A DNA stretch of 20,749 bases from Desulfobulbaceae bacterium (GTDB lineage Bacteria; Desulfobacterota; Desulfobulbia; Desulfobulbales; Desulfocapsaceae): assembly GCA_031256095.1 (NCBI GenBank), contig JAIRRG010000041.1, positions 1 to 20,749 on the forward strand. The letters run 5' to 3'. The notes under the pieces were generated by a model, which was not told where the DNA came from, searched no databases, and worked only from the letters and a program-made list of their open reading frames with translations. Shown piece by piece: positions 7,412 through 13,497 of the stretch (position 1 is its first letter; each line of letters opens with the position of its first letter). The position numbers were made by a program, and so were the translations under genes.

Positions 7412-7441
7412 TTGCCATAAGAAAATACCCTGGGGTATTGT
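7412..7441 (+). promoter_or_regulatory. Promoter of the plus-strand HTH gene, likely leaderless
   Basis: TTGCCA (7412-7417), 18 bases, TATTGT (7436-7441), then exactly seven bases to the ATG at 7449. The inverted repeat AATACCC/GGGTATT (7424-7439) covers the spacer and part of the -10 box, mirroring the arrangement of the opposite gene. Confidence 0.45.
7424..7439. promoter_or_regulatory. Operator-like inverted repeat AATACCC-TG-GGGTATT
   Basis: Perfect 7-bp arms flank a 2-base centre inside the plus-strand HTH promoter. The outer AATA/TATT is shared with the other palindrome, but the core differs, so a different protein may bind. Confidence 0.5.
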
Positions 7442-7448
7442 TTTGTAC

Positions 7449-7772
7449 ATGAAACCACATACTCCACAAGAACGTTTTCTTGCGGCCCTGCTATGGCTAC
7501 TGTCACGAGAACGGCGCGGATTTCAAGCTGACATGCTTCGTGACACGGGTATAAATAGTGGATATTTCGCTAAAATAAAAAAAGGTGACGTTCCCATATC
7601 AGAGGAGAAGGCGGAGGCGGTTGCCAAGTATTTAGGCTATCACCACGAGCAAATCCTATCTCTTGGCCGCTGGATGCTGGATGGCAATGATCCGCAGGGT
7701 TGGCCCGGCTATATGACAGAGAGCGATGGCTATTCCGAAGATCTTGGCCAAAAATGGCTCGCCGGATATTGA
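7449..7772 (+). CDS. HTH regulator (lambda-repressor-like domain)
   Basis: This 107-residue protein has an N-terminal helix-turn-helix domain: residues about 8-55 include ADMLRDTGINSGYFAKIKKG and the following SEEKAEAVAKYLGY, with the LSLGRWMLDG segment often seen after such domains. It would control the element's genes opposite the 65-residue HTH protein. I chose ATG 7449 because the best promoter ends seven bases before it. A TTG at 7404 in the same frame, with AGGA ahead, would add 15 residues. The stop overlaps a TTG that could open a second short frame (7769). It is one of the few plus-strand genes in the element. Confidence 0.7.
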   Translation: MKPHTPQERFLAALLWLLSRERRGFQADMLRDTGINSGYFAKIKKGDVPISEEKAEAVAKYLGYHHEQILSLGRWMLDGNDPQGWPGYMTESDGYSEDLGQKWLAGY

Positions 7773-7912
7773 ATAGTGAAGGAACCGACTCCTTGCTCTT
7801 AACGCAAGTTATTTCCTATCTACGCGAAGAGTCCGGTAGTAAAAAGAGGATTTCGGAAGAGATGAACGCGCTCAGGGAGCGGCTAAACAAGATAGAAAGT
7901 CGGCAACAATAA
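7769..7912 (+). CDS. Possible coupled small coiled-coil protein or repressor tail
   Basis: An open frame of 47 codons begins with TTG overlapping the preceding TGA (TTGA) and lies in the -1 frame. Its product would be a charged helix with a coiled-coil look (LREESGSKKRISEEMNALRE, then LNKIES). It could be a separate, translationally coupled peptide. It could also be the C-terminal oligomerisation tail of the HTH protein, reached by frameshift or lost by a mutation. No independent ribosome site is obvious. Confidence 0.35.
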   Translation: MNSEGTDSLLLTQVISYLREESGSKKRISEEMNALRERLNKIESRQQ

Positions 7913-7971
7913 CTTTCTGTTTTTCGTTATTCGACATAGCCGCCCCGATTGAAAACTATCAACTCTTTTTT

Positions 7972-8000
7972 GCTTGTCCGGTGTTTGACGCCGGGCAAGC
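7972..8000. other. Hairpin between convergent genes
   Basis: A 10-bp stem with one G-T pair (7972-7981 and 7991-8000, 9-base loop) lies between the ends of the plus-strand HTH gene and the minus-strand primase gene. Neither strand shows a T-run after it, so it is not a standard intrinsic terminator. Confidence 0.4.
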
Positions 8001-8007
8001 TGTGTGC

Positions 8008-10599
8008 TTACTGAATCGCTTTGCCACCAAGACTTGCTATAACAGCAGCGAAATCAAAACCCGCTGGTGCTCGCCCGATGGGGACGAAAGGCGTACCATC
8101 TGCAACATACTCGTCAGGCTGTTGCGGTGCCAGGTAACGCGCAAACGCTTCTTGAAAATCCTCCGCGAGATACCCGCGATATTGTACGCCGGAGCTATCA
8201 CGGAAGCGCCTGGCCTCAATCTTAAAGTGTTTCAGGAGCGTCGCTACTTGCCGTTCGTTCACTGGCTTACCGTGGTCGAACGTCGGCCAAAGAGATTGAC
8301 CATCTTGTTTGAGCAGCGCCACCAACTGTTTCGAGCCAAGCCGCGCGCAGCCAGTTTCTTTGAACAAACCCCGCATCGAGCGCAACAGTTGCACCTGTGC
8401 CGATTCTTCGCCCCTGTTGGCGTTGCCGCTGATGGTCAGGGCCGCATCGCAAACCGCTTTGACGGTTGCAGCGTCAGCAAGTTCAGCGATTGCCAAGAGC
8501 GGTCGCCAGTTGTCGCGCTCGCGGTCGTTCAGCGCGTCAGGTAGCATCGGGCGCGCCGCCTGCACCTTCTCGCGGTTGTCATCGCTGAAACGCCGCAGCC
8601 GTGACCGCAGCGCCGCCCAGCTCTCCGGGTCAGTCTCGTCCAGTCTCGCTACCGGTTCGTTATCTTTGCGGCGGCGCAGTTCGAGAATTATCGACCTGTC
8701 CACGATGGTTTCCGCCGGTGTCCCGATACCAGCAATGGCCTTCGGCCCGAAGGTGTTAAACGTCCGCACAACGTGATTGTCGCCCTCGCAGCGGATAACC
8801 TTGGCTGAATCGCGAGTATGGCCGCTGTTGATGACGCCGCGCAGCGCTTCGTTGTCCTTCATACAGGCGTCAGCTTCATCAATCAGCAGCGTCGGGCGAA
8901 ACTGTTCAACCACTCGGAACACCGCCGCCGGACTGATGCCGGACGATGCCAGCGGCCTGTGAACCAGGCGGCTCATGATCGCCAAAAATTGTGACTTGCC
9001 ACAGCGTTTTTCCGGCCCGGCAATCAGCGCAATAGGAGCGCAATCAACTACATCGGCCAACCAGGTCATCATGATCCAGAGTGTCGCGGCAATCGCCGCC
9101 GCGTCCTCGCAGACGATATGCCGCTTGATTGCCTGATAAATATCACCCATCAACGCGGCGGCGTCTTGCGGTTCAGGGCTTGGTTCGACCTCAGCGAAAC
9201 CCATGGCACGGATTCCTTCGATTTCCGCCCGGCGTTCAGCAACCAGCTTGTCTATCGCCTGGACGCCCATTTTCAGTTTTTTCTTGGCGGTTTCGCGTTG
9301 CCTGGCGTAGGCGTATTTGCTAAGCCCGGCCAGCCGTTCAATTTCTGCCTCAATCTCCGCCTCATCCAGATCACCCGTCACGCTATACTTTTCACCCAGA
9401 GCCTTCGCCGCTGCTTGGAAATTGCCGCCATACTCGGCGAACGCGATGAAAGCGAATTTATTGATAGGCTGACCGACAGGCAGACCGGCATTCGTCGAGA
9501 AGACGAACAGTCCCTGTTCATTCAGCGTCGCGCTGACGCTGTTATCTTTCTTGCCTGGCCGTTGCCAATGCTCGCGTAGCTTGGTACCACCAACAGGCTT
9601 CCAGCCCGCTTCGGTCAGCAACTCATGCCAATCGCCTTCTCGTTCGAGAATATCGCCCGCCCGCTTGCCGTCCGGCTTGGCGGAAACGAATGGCTGCATC
9701 TCCGGCGGCGGCGTGGCCGGTCTCTCGTCGAAAGTCCGGGCGATGGTCAGCAGCGTGCCGCGTTCCTGTGGCGTCAGCACTGGCAAGTTACCAATGTCGC
9801 CATGCAGCATGTAGGGCTTGATTTGCCCGTCAAGCTTCGACACCGCTCTTGACGGCTCAATCAGGAAATAGCCGCCTTCGCCTCGCGTCTCGATGAACGT
9901 ATCCGACCTATCTTCTTTTTCGCCCTCATGCAGGTAAGCCTCAGACTCCGCCAGTTTCTGACTGCCATCGACTGGGCCAGAGCACCTATATAATATATGG
10001 TACCCGTCGCTTGGCGTGTTCTGCCAGATTGTCAGCTTCTCTCGCAGAGCCGGATTGACGGCTTGCAGAGTTTCCAGGAAGGTAGGGAATATCTCACTGG
10101 CTTTCGCGTCAAAATCCGCGCATTCGACGTTGCTCGAAATTGCGCCGCCGACAATGGCAACCTGTCGCTCATCCAGGAACAGTTGCTTGGCCTCTTCCTC
10201 AGTCATGCGCCGTTCCTGGTAGATTTTCCAAGAGACGGCGGCTTTTTTGGAACTGGGTTGAATCGGAATGACCGACAGCCCGACTTGAAGATATTTCAAC
10301 GCGGCTCTGAGAGTATCCGCTTGATTTTGCGTCACATCGGCGTTACTATTCGGTGAAAGAACCGCTTCCTGTCCCACTCTCAAGCAGCCGATGTTGCCAG
10401 CATCGGCGGCTTTTTTTGTTCCAAATCCATCGCAAACTGACTCCAGCGCGTCAGCCTGTTGAACCGCCGATAGCGCCTGGTTGAATAGCGGTGACGGCTG
10501 TTTGGCGGGTTGCCGCGAAGCCTCAGCCATCGTTTCTGTCAGCCTTGGTGGTGTCAACCGTGGCAAAACAGCTAGGGGTTGCTCAGTTGCCCGATACAT
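8008..10599 (-). CDS. Replication protein: Prim-Pol primase with DUF3631 helicase/ATPase
   Basis: This 863-residue protein likely starts replication of the element by opening the origin and priming. After about 95 poorly conserved residues comes a bifunctional primase-polymerase domain (about 96-275). It shows the metal-binding DFD (Asp162, Asp164), GYHILYR (His201) and the third motif FIETRGEGGYFLIEPS, where Glu replaces the more usual Asp. The C-terminal half (about 480-760) is a DUF3631-type ATPase, with Walker A GPEKRCGKS (Lys535), Walker B LLIDEAD (Asp574, Glu575), then NTFGPKAIAGIG and an arginine-rich DRSIILELRRRK. ATG 10599 has GGGAGGG upstream and overlaps the previous gene by 17 bases. 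A GTG at 10626 is a weaker alternative. Two iteron clusters flank it. Confidence 0.88.
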   Translation of the reverse strand: MYRATEQPLAVLPRLTPPRLTETMAEASRQPAKQPSPLFNQALSAVQQADALESVCDGFGTKKAADAGNIGCLRVGQEAVLSPNSNADVTQNQADTLRAALKYLQVGLSVIPIQPSSKKAAVSWKIYQERRMTEEEAKQLFLDERQVAIVGGAISSNVECADFDAKASEIFPTFLETLQAVNPALREKLTIWQNTPSDGYHILYRCSGPVDGSQKLAESEAYLHEGEKEDRSDTFIETRGEGGYFLIEPSRAVSKLDGQIKPYMLHGDIGNLPVLTPQERGTLLTIARTFDERPATPPPEMQPFVSAKPDGKRAGDILEREGDWHELLTEAGWKPVGGTKLREHWQRPGKKDNSVSATLNEQGLFVFSTNAGLPVGQPINKFAFIAFAEYGGNFQAAAKALGEKYSVTGDLDEAEIEAEIERLAGLSKYAYARQRETAKKKLKMGVQAIDKLVAERRAEIEGIRAMGFAEVEPSPEPQDAAALMGDIYQAIKRHIVCEDAAAIAATLWIMMTWLADVVDCAPIALIAGPEKRCGKSQFLAIMSRLVHRPLASSGISPAAVFRVVEQFRPTLLIDEADACMKDNEALRGVINSGHTRDSAKVIRCEGDNHVVRTFNTFGPKAIAGIGTPAETIVDRSIILELRRRKDNEPVARLDETDPESWAALRSRLRRFSDDNREKVQAARPMLPDALNDRERDNWRPLLAIAELADAATVKAVCDAALTISGNANRGEESAQVQLLRSMRGLFKETGCARLGSKQLVALLKQDGQSLWPTFDHGKPVNERQVATLLKHFKIEARRFRDSSGVQYRGYLAEDFQEAFARYLAPQQPDEYVADGTPFVPIGRAPAGFDFAAVIASLGGKAIQ

Positions 10600-10990
10600 T
10601 TTTTCGCCCTCCCTCTTTTCGTGCACGCGGCGGGTAGCCGTTTTTCTGCAACGCCTCGACTTCCTCTAGTAGATACCTTGTGCCACGTCCCTGGTTTTTG
10701 ATCCTTGTAAGATAGCCGTCCGTTGCCAGGTTATTTACGGTGGTGTGACCGCGACCCAGCATCACTTGGACTTGTTGCTCAGTTAAATAAACAGGCACAG
10801 TTTTTAGCTGTTCGTTGGCAGTGTTCTTTGCCTGCAACTGGTCGAGCCGTTCATTGATCTGTTTGTTCGACCACTCGATAGATTTCTCGTTAAGCGTCAG
10901 CGCTTTGTCGAGCAAGTCAAACATCGCCGCCAGCTTGGCTTGATATTCATCCGGCATAGCGCAGTGAATTACAGGATTGAGTTTGGCCAT
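10583..10990 (-). CDS. HTH (excisionase-like) DNA-binding protein
   Basis: This 135-residue protein has a helical, charged N-terminal half. That is followed by a winged helix-turn-helix of the excisionase/HTH_17 type (about residues 64-115: VYLTEQQVQVMLGRGHTTVN, then a basic wing with GRGTRYLLEEVEAL). Proteins of this kind act as AlpA/Xis-type activators, excisionases or replication partners. The start at 10990 has GGAGG about nine bases ahead; an in-frame ATG at 11038 lacks one. It overlaps the upstream gene by 22 bases and the primase gene by 17, so the three are one operon, which favours a role in replication or its control. Confidence 0.75.
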   Translation of the reverse strand: MAKLNPVIHCAMPDEYQAKLAAMFDLLDKALTLNEKSIEWSNKQINERLDQLQAKNTANEQLKTVPVYLTEQQVQVMLGRGHTTVNNLATDGYLTRIKNQGRGTRYLLEEVEALQKNGYPPRARKEGGRKNVSGN

Positions 10991-11376
10991 GGTGACACCA
11001 CCTCCTCGGATTGCTGAGATTGCCGGACACGCCTGCACTTCTCGTCGATATATGCCTTGCGTTGTTCTTCTGACATCTCAGCTAAGAACTGCCAGAACTG
11101 AAGGAACTCAGGATAGAAATAAGACGTGAGGAAGCACGACAAGGCCTCATCAAGACAGTCGTGCAAAGCTGCTTCAGGTGTATGGGCGTGGACGAAGCTT
11201 GGCGAGTTGGAATAGCGACGCGAGAAACCGACGACTAGGTCAGCTTTATTGACTAGCTCGTTCAGATGCCGATACAGGCTGCGAGTGTTCGGCGGATCGA
11301 AAGGTACTACCCATTCGGTATCTCTTCTTTGTTGCACGTATCCTTCTTCAAAAGGATTGTTGGTAAAATTAGACAT
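10969..11376 (-). CDS. Unknown protein, first gene of the replication operon
   Basis: I do not recognise this 135-residue protein. It is soluble and without a signal peptide. Residues about 20-70 are mixed, with WVVPFDPPNTRSLYRHLNEL. Residues 72-120 form a hydrophobic then charged helical part, with ALSCFLTSYFYPEFLQFWQF followed by MSEEQRKAYIDEKCRR. The ATG has AGGAG about eight bases upstream. Its end overlaps the HTH gene by 22 bases, and a perfect 8-bp inverted repeat sits just ahead of its ribosome site. Placement suggests a role in replication, copy control or stability. Confidence 0.7.
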   Translation of the reverse strand: MSNFTNNPFEEGYVQQRRDTEWVVPFDPPNTRSLYRHLNELVNKADLVVGFSRRYSNSPSFVHAHTPEAALHDCLDEALSCFLTSYFYPEFLQFWQFLAEMSEEQRKAYIDEKCRRVRQSQQSEEVVSPWPNSIL

Positions 11377-11396
11377 CTCTTCATTCTCCTAATAGA

Positions 11397-11417
11397 ATGA
11401 CTCGCGTGTCGAGTCAT
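11397..11417. promoter_or_regulatory. Perfect inverted repeat ahead of the replication operon
   Basis: ATGACTCG (11397-11404) and CGAGTCAT (11410-11417) are perfect arms around CGTGT. It lies 21-41 bases before the ATG of the first replication-operon gene, just upstream of its AGGAG. It could be an operator, or an RNA hairpin controlling translation. Confidence 0.55.
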
Positions 11418-11645
11418 GGGTTTACTCAAAAAGCATTTGTGGCCTTTTGAACGGTGCTTCACTCGATACTTCTTTTCGCATCCATGCGAGAGAGTTGCTG
11501 CGTGCATATGAGTCTCCGTTGATTTGAATCTTTGATATGTCATTTTTATTTTTTTGACACAGGAAGAGGGTTCAGATTCACATCAGTTGGTTGCCTCCTT
11601 TGATTGAATTTTTCAGTTGATGCCTTGTTACCAATGAAAAAACCA

Positions 11646-11852
11646 TTAACCTTTTAGTGTTTGATTTTCGCTTATTGGCGACCAGAACAAGCGGTTGTTG
11701 ACTTTAACAGGTCGAAAGTTCCGATAGCAGCCATGAATACGTCGCATCAATCGGACGGTATCAATGGCAACACCGAACTTATCCGCAATTTGTTGCGTAG
11801 TGAAAATAGCACTACCTGATTGAGCATCGACAAGATCAATAGCATCACTCAT
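11646..11852 (-). CDS. Small HTH DNA-binding protein (AlpA/excisionase-like)
   Basis: This 68-residue protein has a central helix-turn-helix, FTTQQIADKFGVAIDTVRLM, followed by a basic stretch and NNRLFWSP, the usual order of AlpA-type regulators (HTH, then a strand with RxxRW-like ending). It probably regulates element genes or directs excision. The ATG overlaps the stop of the upstream gene by four bases and has GGAGG about nine bases ahead. Its start region is identical over 22 bases to that of the upstream gene, and the two proteins share the HTH pattern, so they look like a tandem duplication. Confidence 0.7.
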   Translation of the reverse strand: MSDAIDLVDAQSGSAIFTTQQIADKFGVAIDTVRLMRRIHGCYRNFRPVKVNNRLFWSPISENQTLKG

Positions 11853-12068
11853 AGTTCAATTCCTCCGTATTGTTTCAGCACATCAGCAACATTTGACGTG
11901 GTTAATGGTAGATCAACGCCATTAAAACATCTGGTTACATTAACAGTAGTTAACGGTAGGTCGAGTACATCAGCAACATTTGATGTGGTTAATCGTTGTT
12001 TCGGTATCCTCACCTGGTTTAACGAATCAAGATATTGATGTGCATTACTCATAGTTCAATTCCTCCGT
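11847..12068. repeat. 22-bp direct repeat, 200 bp apart, over two gene starts
   Basis: The same 22 bases (11847-11868 and 12047-12068) cover the ribosome site and start codon of the two HTH paralogs. The exact 200-bp offset fits a tandem duplication of one ancestral gene including its translation start. Confidence 0.75.
11849..12052 (-). CDS. Diverged HTH paralog with internal repeats
   Basis: This 67-residue protein aligns with the next gene: LTTSNVADVLDLPLTTVNVTRCFNG corresponds to FTTQQIADKFGVAIDTVRLMRRIHG. After this HTH-like part the C-terminus repeats LPLTTSNVADVL instead of continuing as its partner does. At DNA level three diverged copies of an ACATC...TTTGAYGTGGTTAA unit start at 11880, 11927 and 11967. 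The ATG has GGAGG about nine bases ahead, and the stop overlaps the partner's start (ATGA). It may be a decaying duplicate or a modified regulator that pairs with its neighbour. Confidence 0.55.
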   Translation of the reverse strand: MSNAHQYLDSLNQVRIPKQRLTTSNVADVLDLPLTTVNVTRCFNGVDLPLTTSNVADVLKQYGGIEL

Positions 12069-12218
12069 TGCTCTTAAGTTTCCAATGATGGTTGCTTTAC
12101 CATGCTAAACTATACTTCATGTCGTATAAGTATCGTCCGCATTGGTCAACCTGTAGGGCATCAGAAAGCCGCCATGCCTCACGGCCTGACCGTAGCGGAG
12201 AAATGGTAACACTTTTTC

Positions 12219-12247
12219 TTGTTACAGCAAGAGGCAAAATTGATAAT
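12219..12247 (+). promoter_or_regulatory. Candidate sigma70 promoter
   Basis: TTGTTA (12219-12224), a 17-base spacer and GATAAT (12242-12247) give a fair promoter pointing at the repeat region. The first strong terminator downstream on this strand ends at 13006. Confidence 0.35.
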
Positions 12248-12512
12248 CTAATTGCGCATGTTTTCGCAAGTCCTATTCCTGACTATTTATCGCGTCAAAA
12301 AAAGTCCAATTCAAGAGGATGTCTTTTCAGGATTTCTGAAATTCTCTAATATCAAGATGTAGCCCGCGCCCCATAGCCTTGTTCCTCGCAAAAATTTTTC
12401 AGGGCCAATCTCTTGGTAGCCCCACGGTCACTTTTCCAGGCCGGGTCAGTCTGTTCTCACAACAAGCAGGGCGATGCAGCAGCTTTTTCTTCGCGCCGCC
12501 GTTCGTGGCATC

Positions 12513-12741
12513 ATTGAATTTATTCAATAATTTATTGGTCATTTTTTATGCCGGTATTGTTAGAAAATCGAACGCTTGGCGCACGGCGGTCGCGGGTTAC
12601 CCGCAACCGTTGAATTTACTCAATAATTTTCTGCCGCATATAAGCAGACTCATTGTTAGAACATCGGAAGCACAGATGGTGCGGCAATTGCAGCGGGTCG
12701 GCGGTGTTGCAATCCAATTCATTGAAATTACTTGATAATTT
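12513..12741. repeat. Imperfect tandem repeat, 96-bp period
   Basis: Box A, ATTGAATTTATTCAATAATTT with changes, occurs at 12513-12533, 12609-12629 and, more diverged, 12721-12741. Box B, YATTGTTAGAAMATCGRA, occurs at 12555-12572 and 12651-12668, both exactly 42 bases after box A. A degraded box B may follow the third unit near 12757. The first two units are 96 bp apart; the third is 112 bp on. Between the boxes lies GC-rich, non-conserved sequence. Confidence 0.65.
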
Positions 12742-12970
12742 TTTCAAGCCAGATCATACTGTCTGGGAATCATATCTATATGAAGCCCCGGCCACCTGCC
12801 GCTCTCTCCCCCACTTCACCGTCAGGCCACAGGAAAAACCAGCAATATCAACGGCTGGCGGACAACCACCCGCCGCCCGCTTCAAAGTCTTGCGCCGCTC
12901 GCCTGGAAGCATTATCCTGCTTGATTATGGGCCAAGGTACGGCACGGCAAGTTAATCCACGGGTAGTTTC

Positions 12971-13006
12971 AAGGTCGCTCTCGAACAGGGAGCGGCCTTC
13001 TTTTTT
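12971..13006 (+). terminator. Strong intrinsic terminator, plus strand
   Basis: A 12-bp stem (12971-12982 with 12988-12999, two G-U pairs) with loop GAACA is followed by C and six T (13001-13006). It has no recognised protein gene before it on this strand, which is the main reason to suspect an RNA product. Confidence 0.8.
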
Positions 13007-13186
13007 CCGATTTCGGAACCGCTGAAACCCGGCGGAATCCCTAATCAACTGAATCGAAACCCCGTCATAATGGAGCGGATTTCCCGCTTCACCTAGCCTA
13101 AAGTAACCAGCAGCGACTAGAAGCGCGGCTTTCTGTTCGCCCGACCAACAAAGATTGTTTGCGACAGAGTTGGATAATCAATGAAT

Positions 13187-13325
13187 GAGTTACTATTTGT
13201 TGAAAACAATGGTAACTCAACGAGATAATCAGGTGTGACGGATAAGCGGGGTGTGACAGATGCGTGACGGGTGTGTGACAGATCGTTTCTGCCTATCCGT
13301 CACATGCTAATTTGAGTTATCATTG
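13187..13325. repeat. GAGTTAYYATTG repeats
   Basis: Related copies lie at 13187-13197 (direct), 13208-13218 (inverted; the arms GAGTTAC/GTAACTC are perfect) and 13314-13325 (direct). They flank the second iteron cluster and may be a second protein-binding motif. Confidence 0.5.
13234..13304. repeat. Iteron cluster 2 (TGTGACRGAT)
   Basis: Exact copies lie at 13234-13243, 13252-13261 and 13274-13283 (direct) and 13295-13304 (inverted). A two-mismatch copy lies at 13263-13272. The motif is the same as in the cluster at 5211-5410, on the other side of the primase-helicase gene. Confidence 0.8.
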
Positions 13326-13399
13326 ACAGCAAAGACGCATCAATGACGGAAACTTCAACTACTCCATTGACTGCATGGGACGGATAAAAGCGATTTTTC

Positions 13400-13427
13400 A
13401 GGGTAAGCTATTATATACCCTTTTTTT
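13400..13427 (+). terminator. Weak terminator-like hairpin, plus strand
   Basis: AGGGTA/TACCCT arms (13400-13405 and 13416-13421) with a 10-base AT-rich loop are followed by a run of T to 13427. The stem is short, so activity is doubtful. Confidence 0.3.
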
Positions 13428-13497
13428 ACATAATTTTTTTTTGGAAAACGCCTTCATCATCCTGACGAAAGTTCCCAATGATTATGTTGTCAGGCTA

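Larger units (their letters stand above)
12254..13006 (+). ncRNA. Candidate non-coding transcript with repeats
   Basis: A promoter candidate at the left and a good intrinsic terminator at the right bound a stretch of about 750 bases. Its plus-strand open frames lack ribosome sites and resemble nothing I know. Inside are repeated boxes with 96-bp period, each followed by a GC-rich, hairpin-capable part, for example GCGGGT-T-ACCCGC in the first unit and ATTGCA/TGCAAT in the second. The true 5' end is uncertain and the RNA could be shorter. Functions seen for RNAs of satellites, such as P4 immunity RNA, are only a comparison. Confidence 0.35.
12053..13497. other. 1.4 kb gene-poor region of the element
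   Basis: No open frame here has a good ribosome site and a recognisable product. From left to right it holds an inverted repeat, ATACTT/AAGTAT (12112-12133), close to the operator motif near 7350. It then has a candidate plus-strand promoter (12219-12247), a 96-bp-period repeat (12513-12741), a strong plus-strand terminator (12971-13006), GAGTTAYYATTG repeats (13187-13325), the second iteron cluster (13234-13304) and a weak terminator (13400-13427). Confidence 0.6.

Noticed and set aside
7972..8000. Hairpin as a bidirectional terminator
   Set aside because: A T-run is missing on the 3' side in both directions; the T's precede the stem on the plus strand.
11307..11543. Lys/Arg-rich frame of 66-78 codons upstream of the replication operon
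   Set aside because: An internal ATG at 11507 has GGAG ahead, but the frame overlaps the better-supported next gene by 70 bases, runs through the inverted repeat, and resembles no protein I know.
12513..12741. CRISPR array or integron attC sites
   Set aside because: The units are 96-112 bp with two separate conserved boxes, too long and too few for CRISPR, and no cas genes are near. The GTTAGAA core does not match the attC consensus, and the element has a P4-type, not an integron, integrase.
12092..13025. Three plus-strand frames (12092-12349, 12379-12735, 12732-13025)
   Set aside because: None has a good ribosome site. One runs through the terminator and one merely follows the 96-bp repeat, whose period is a multiple of three and keeps the frame open.
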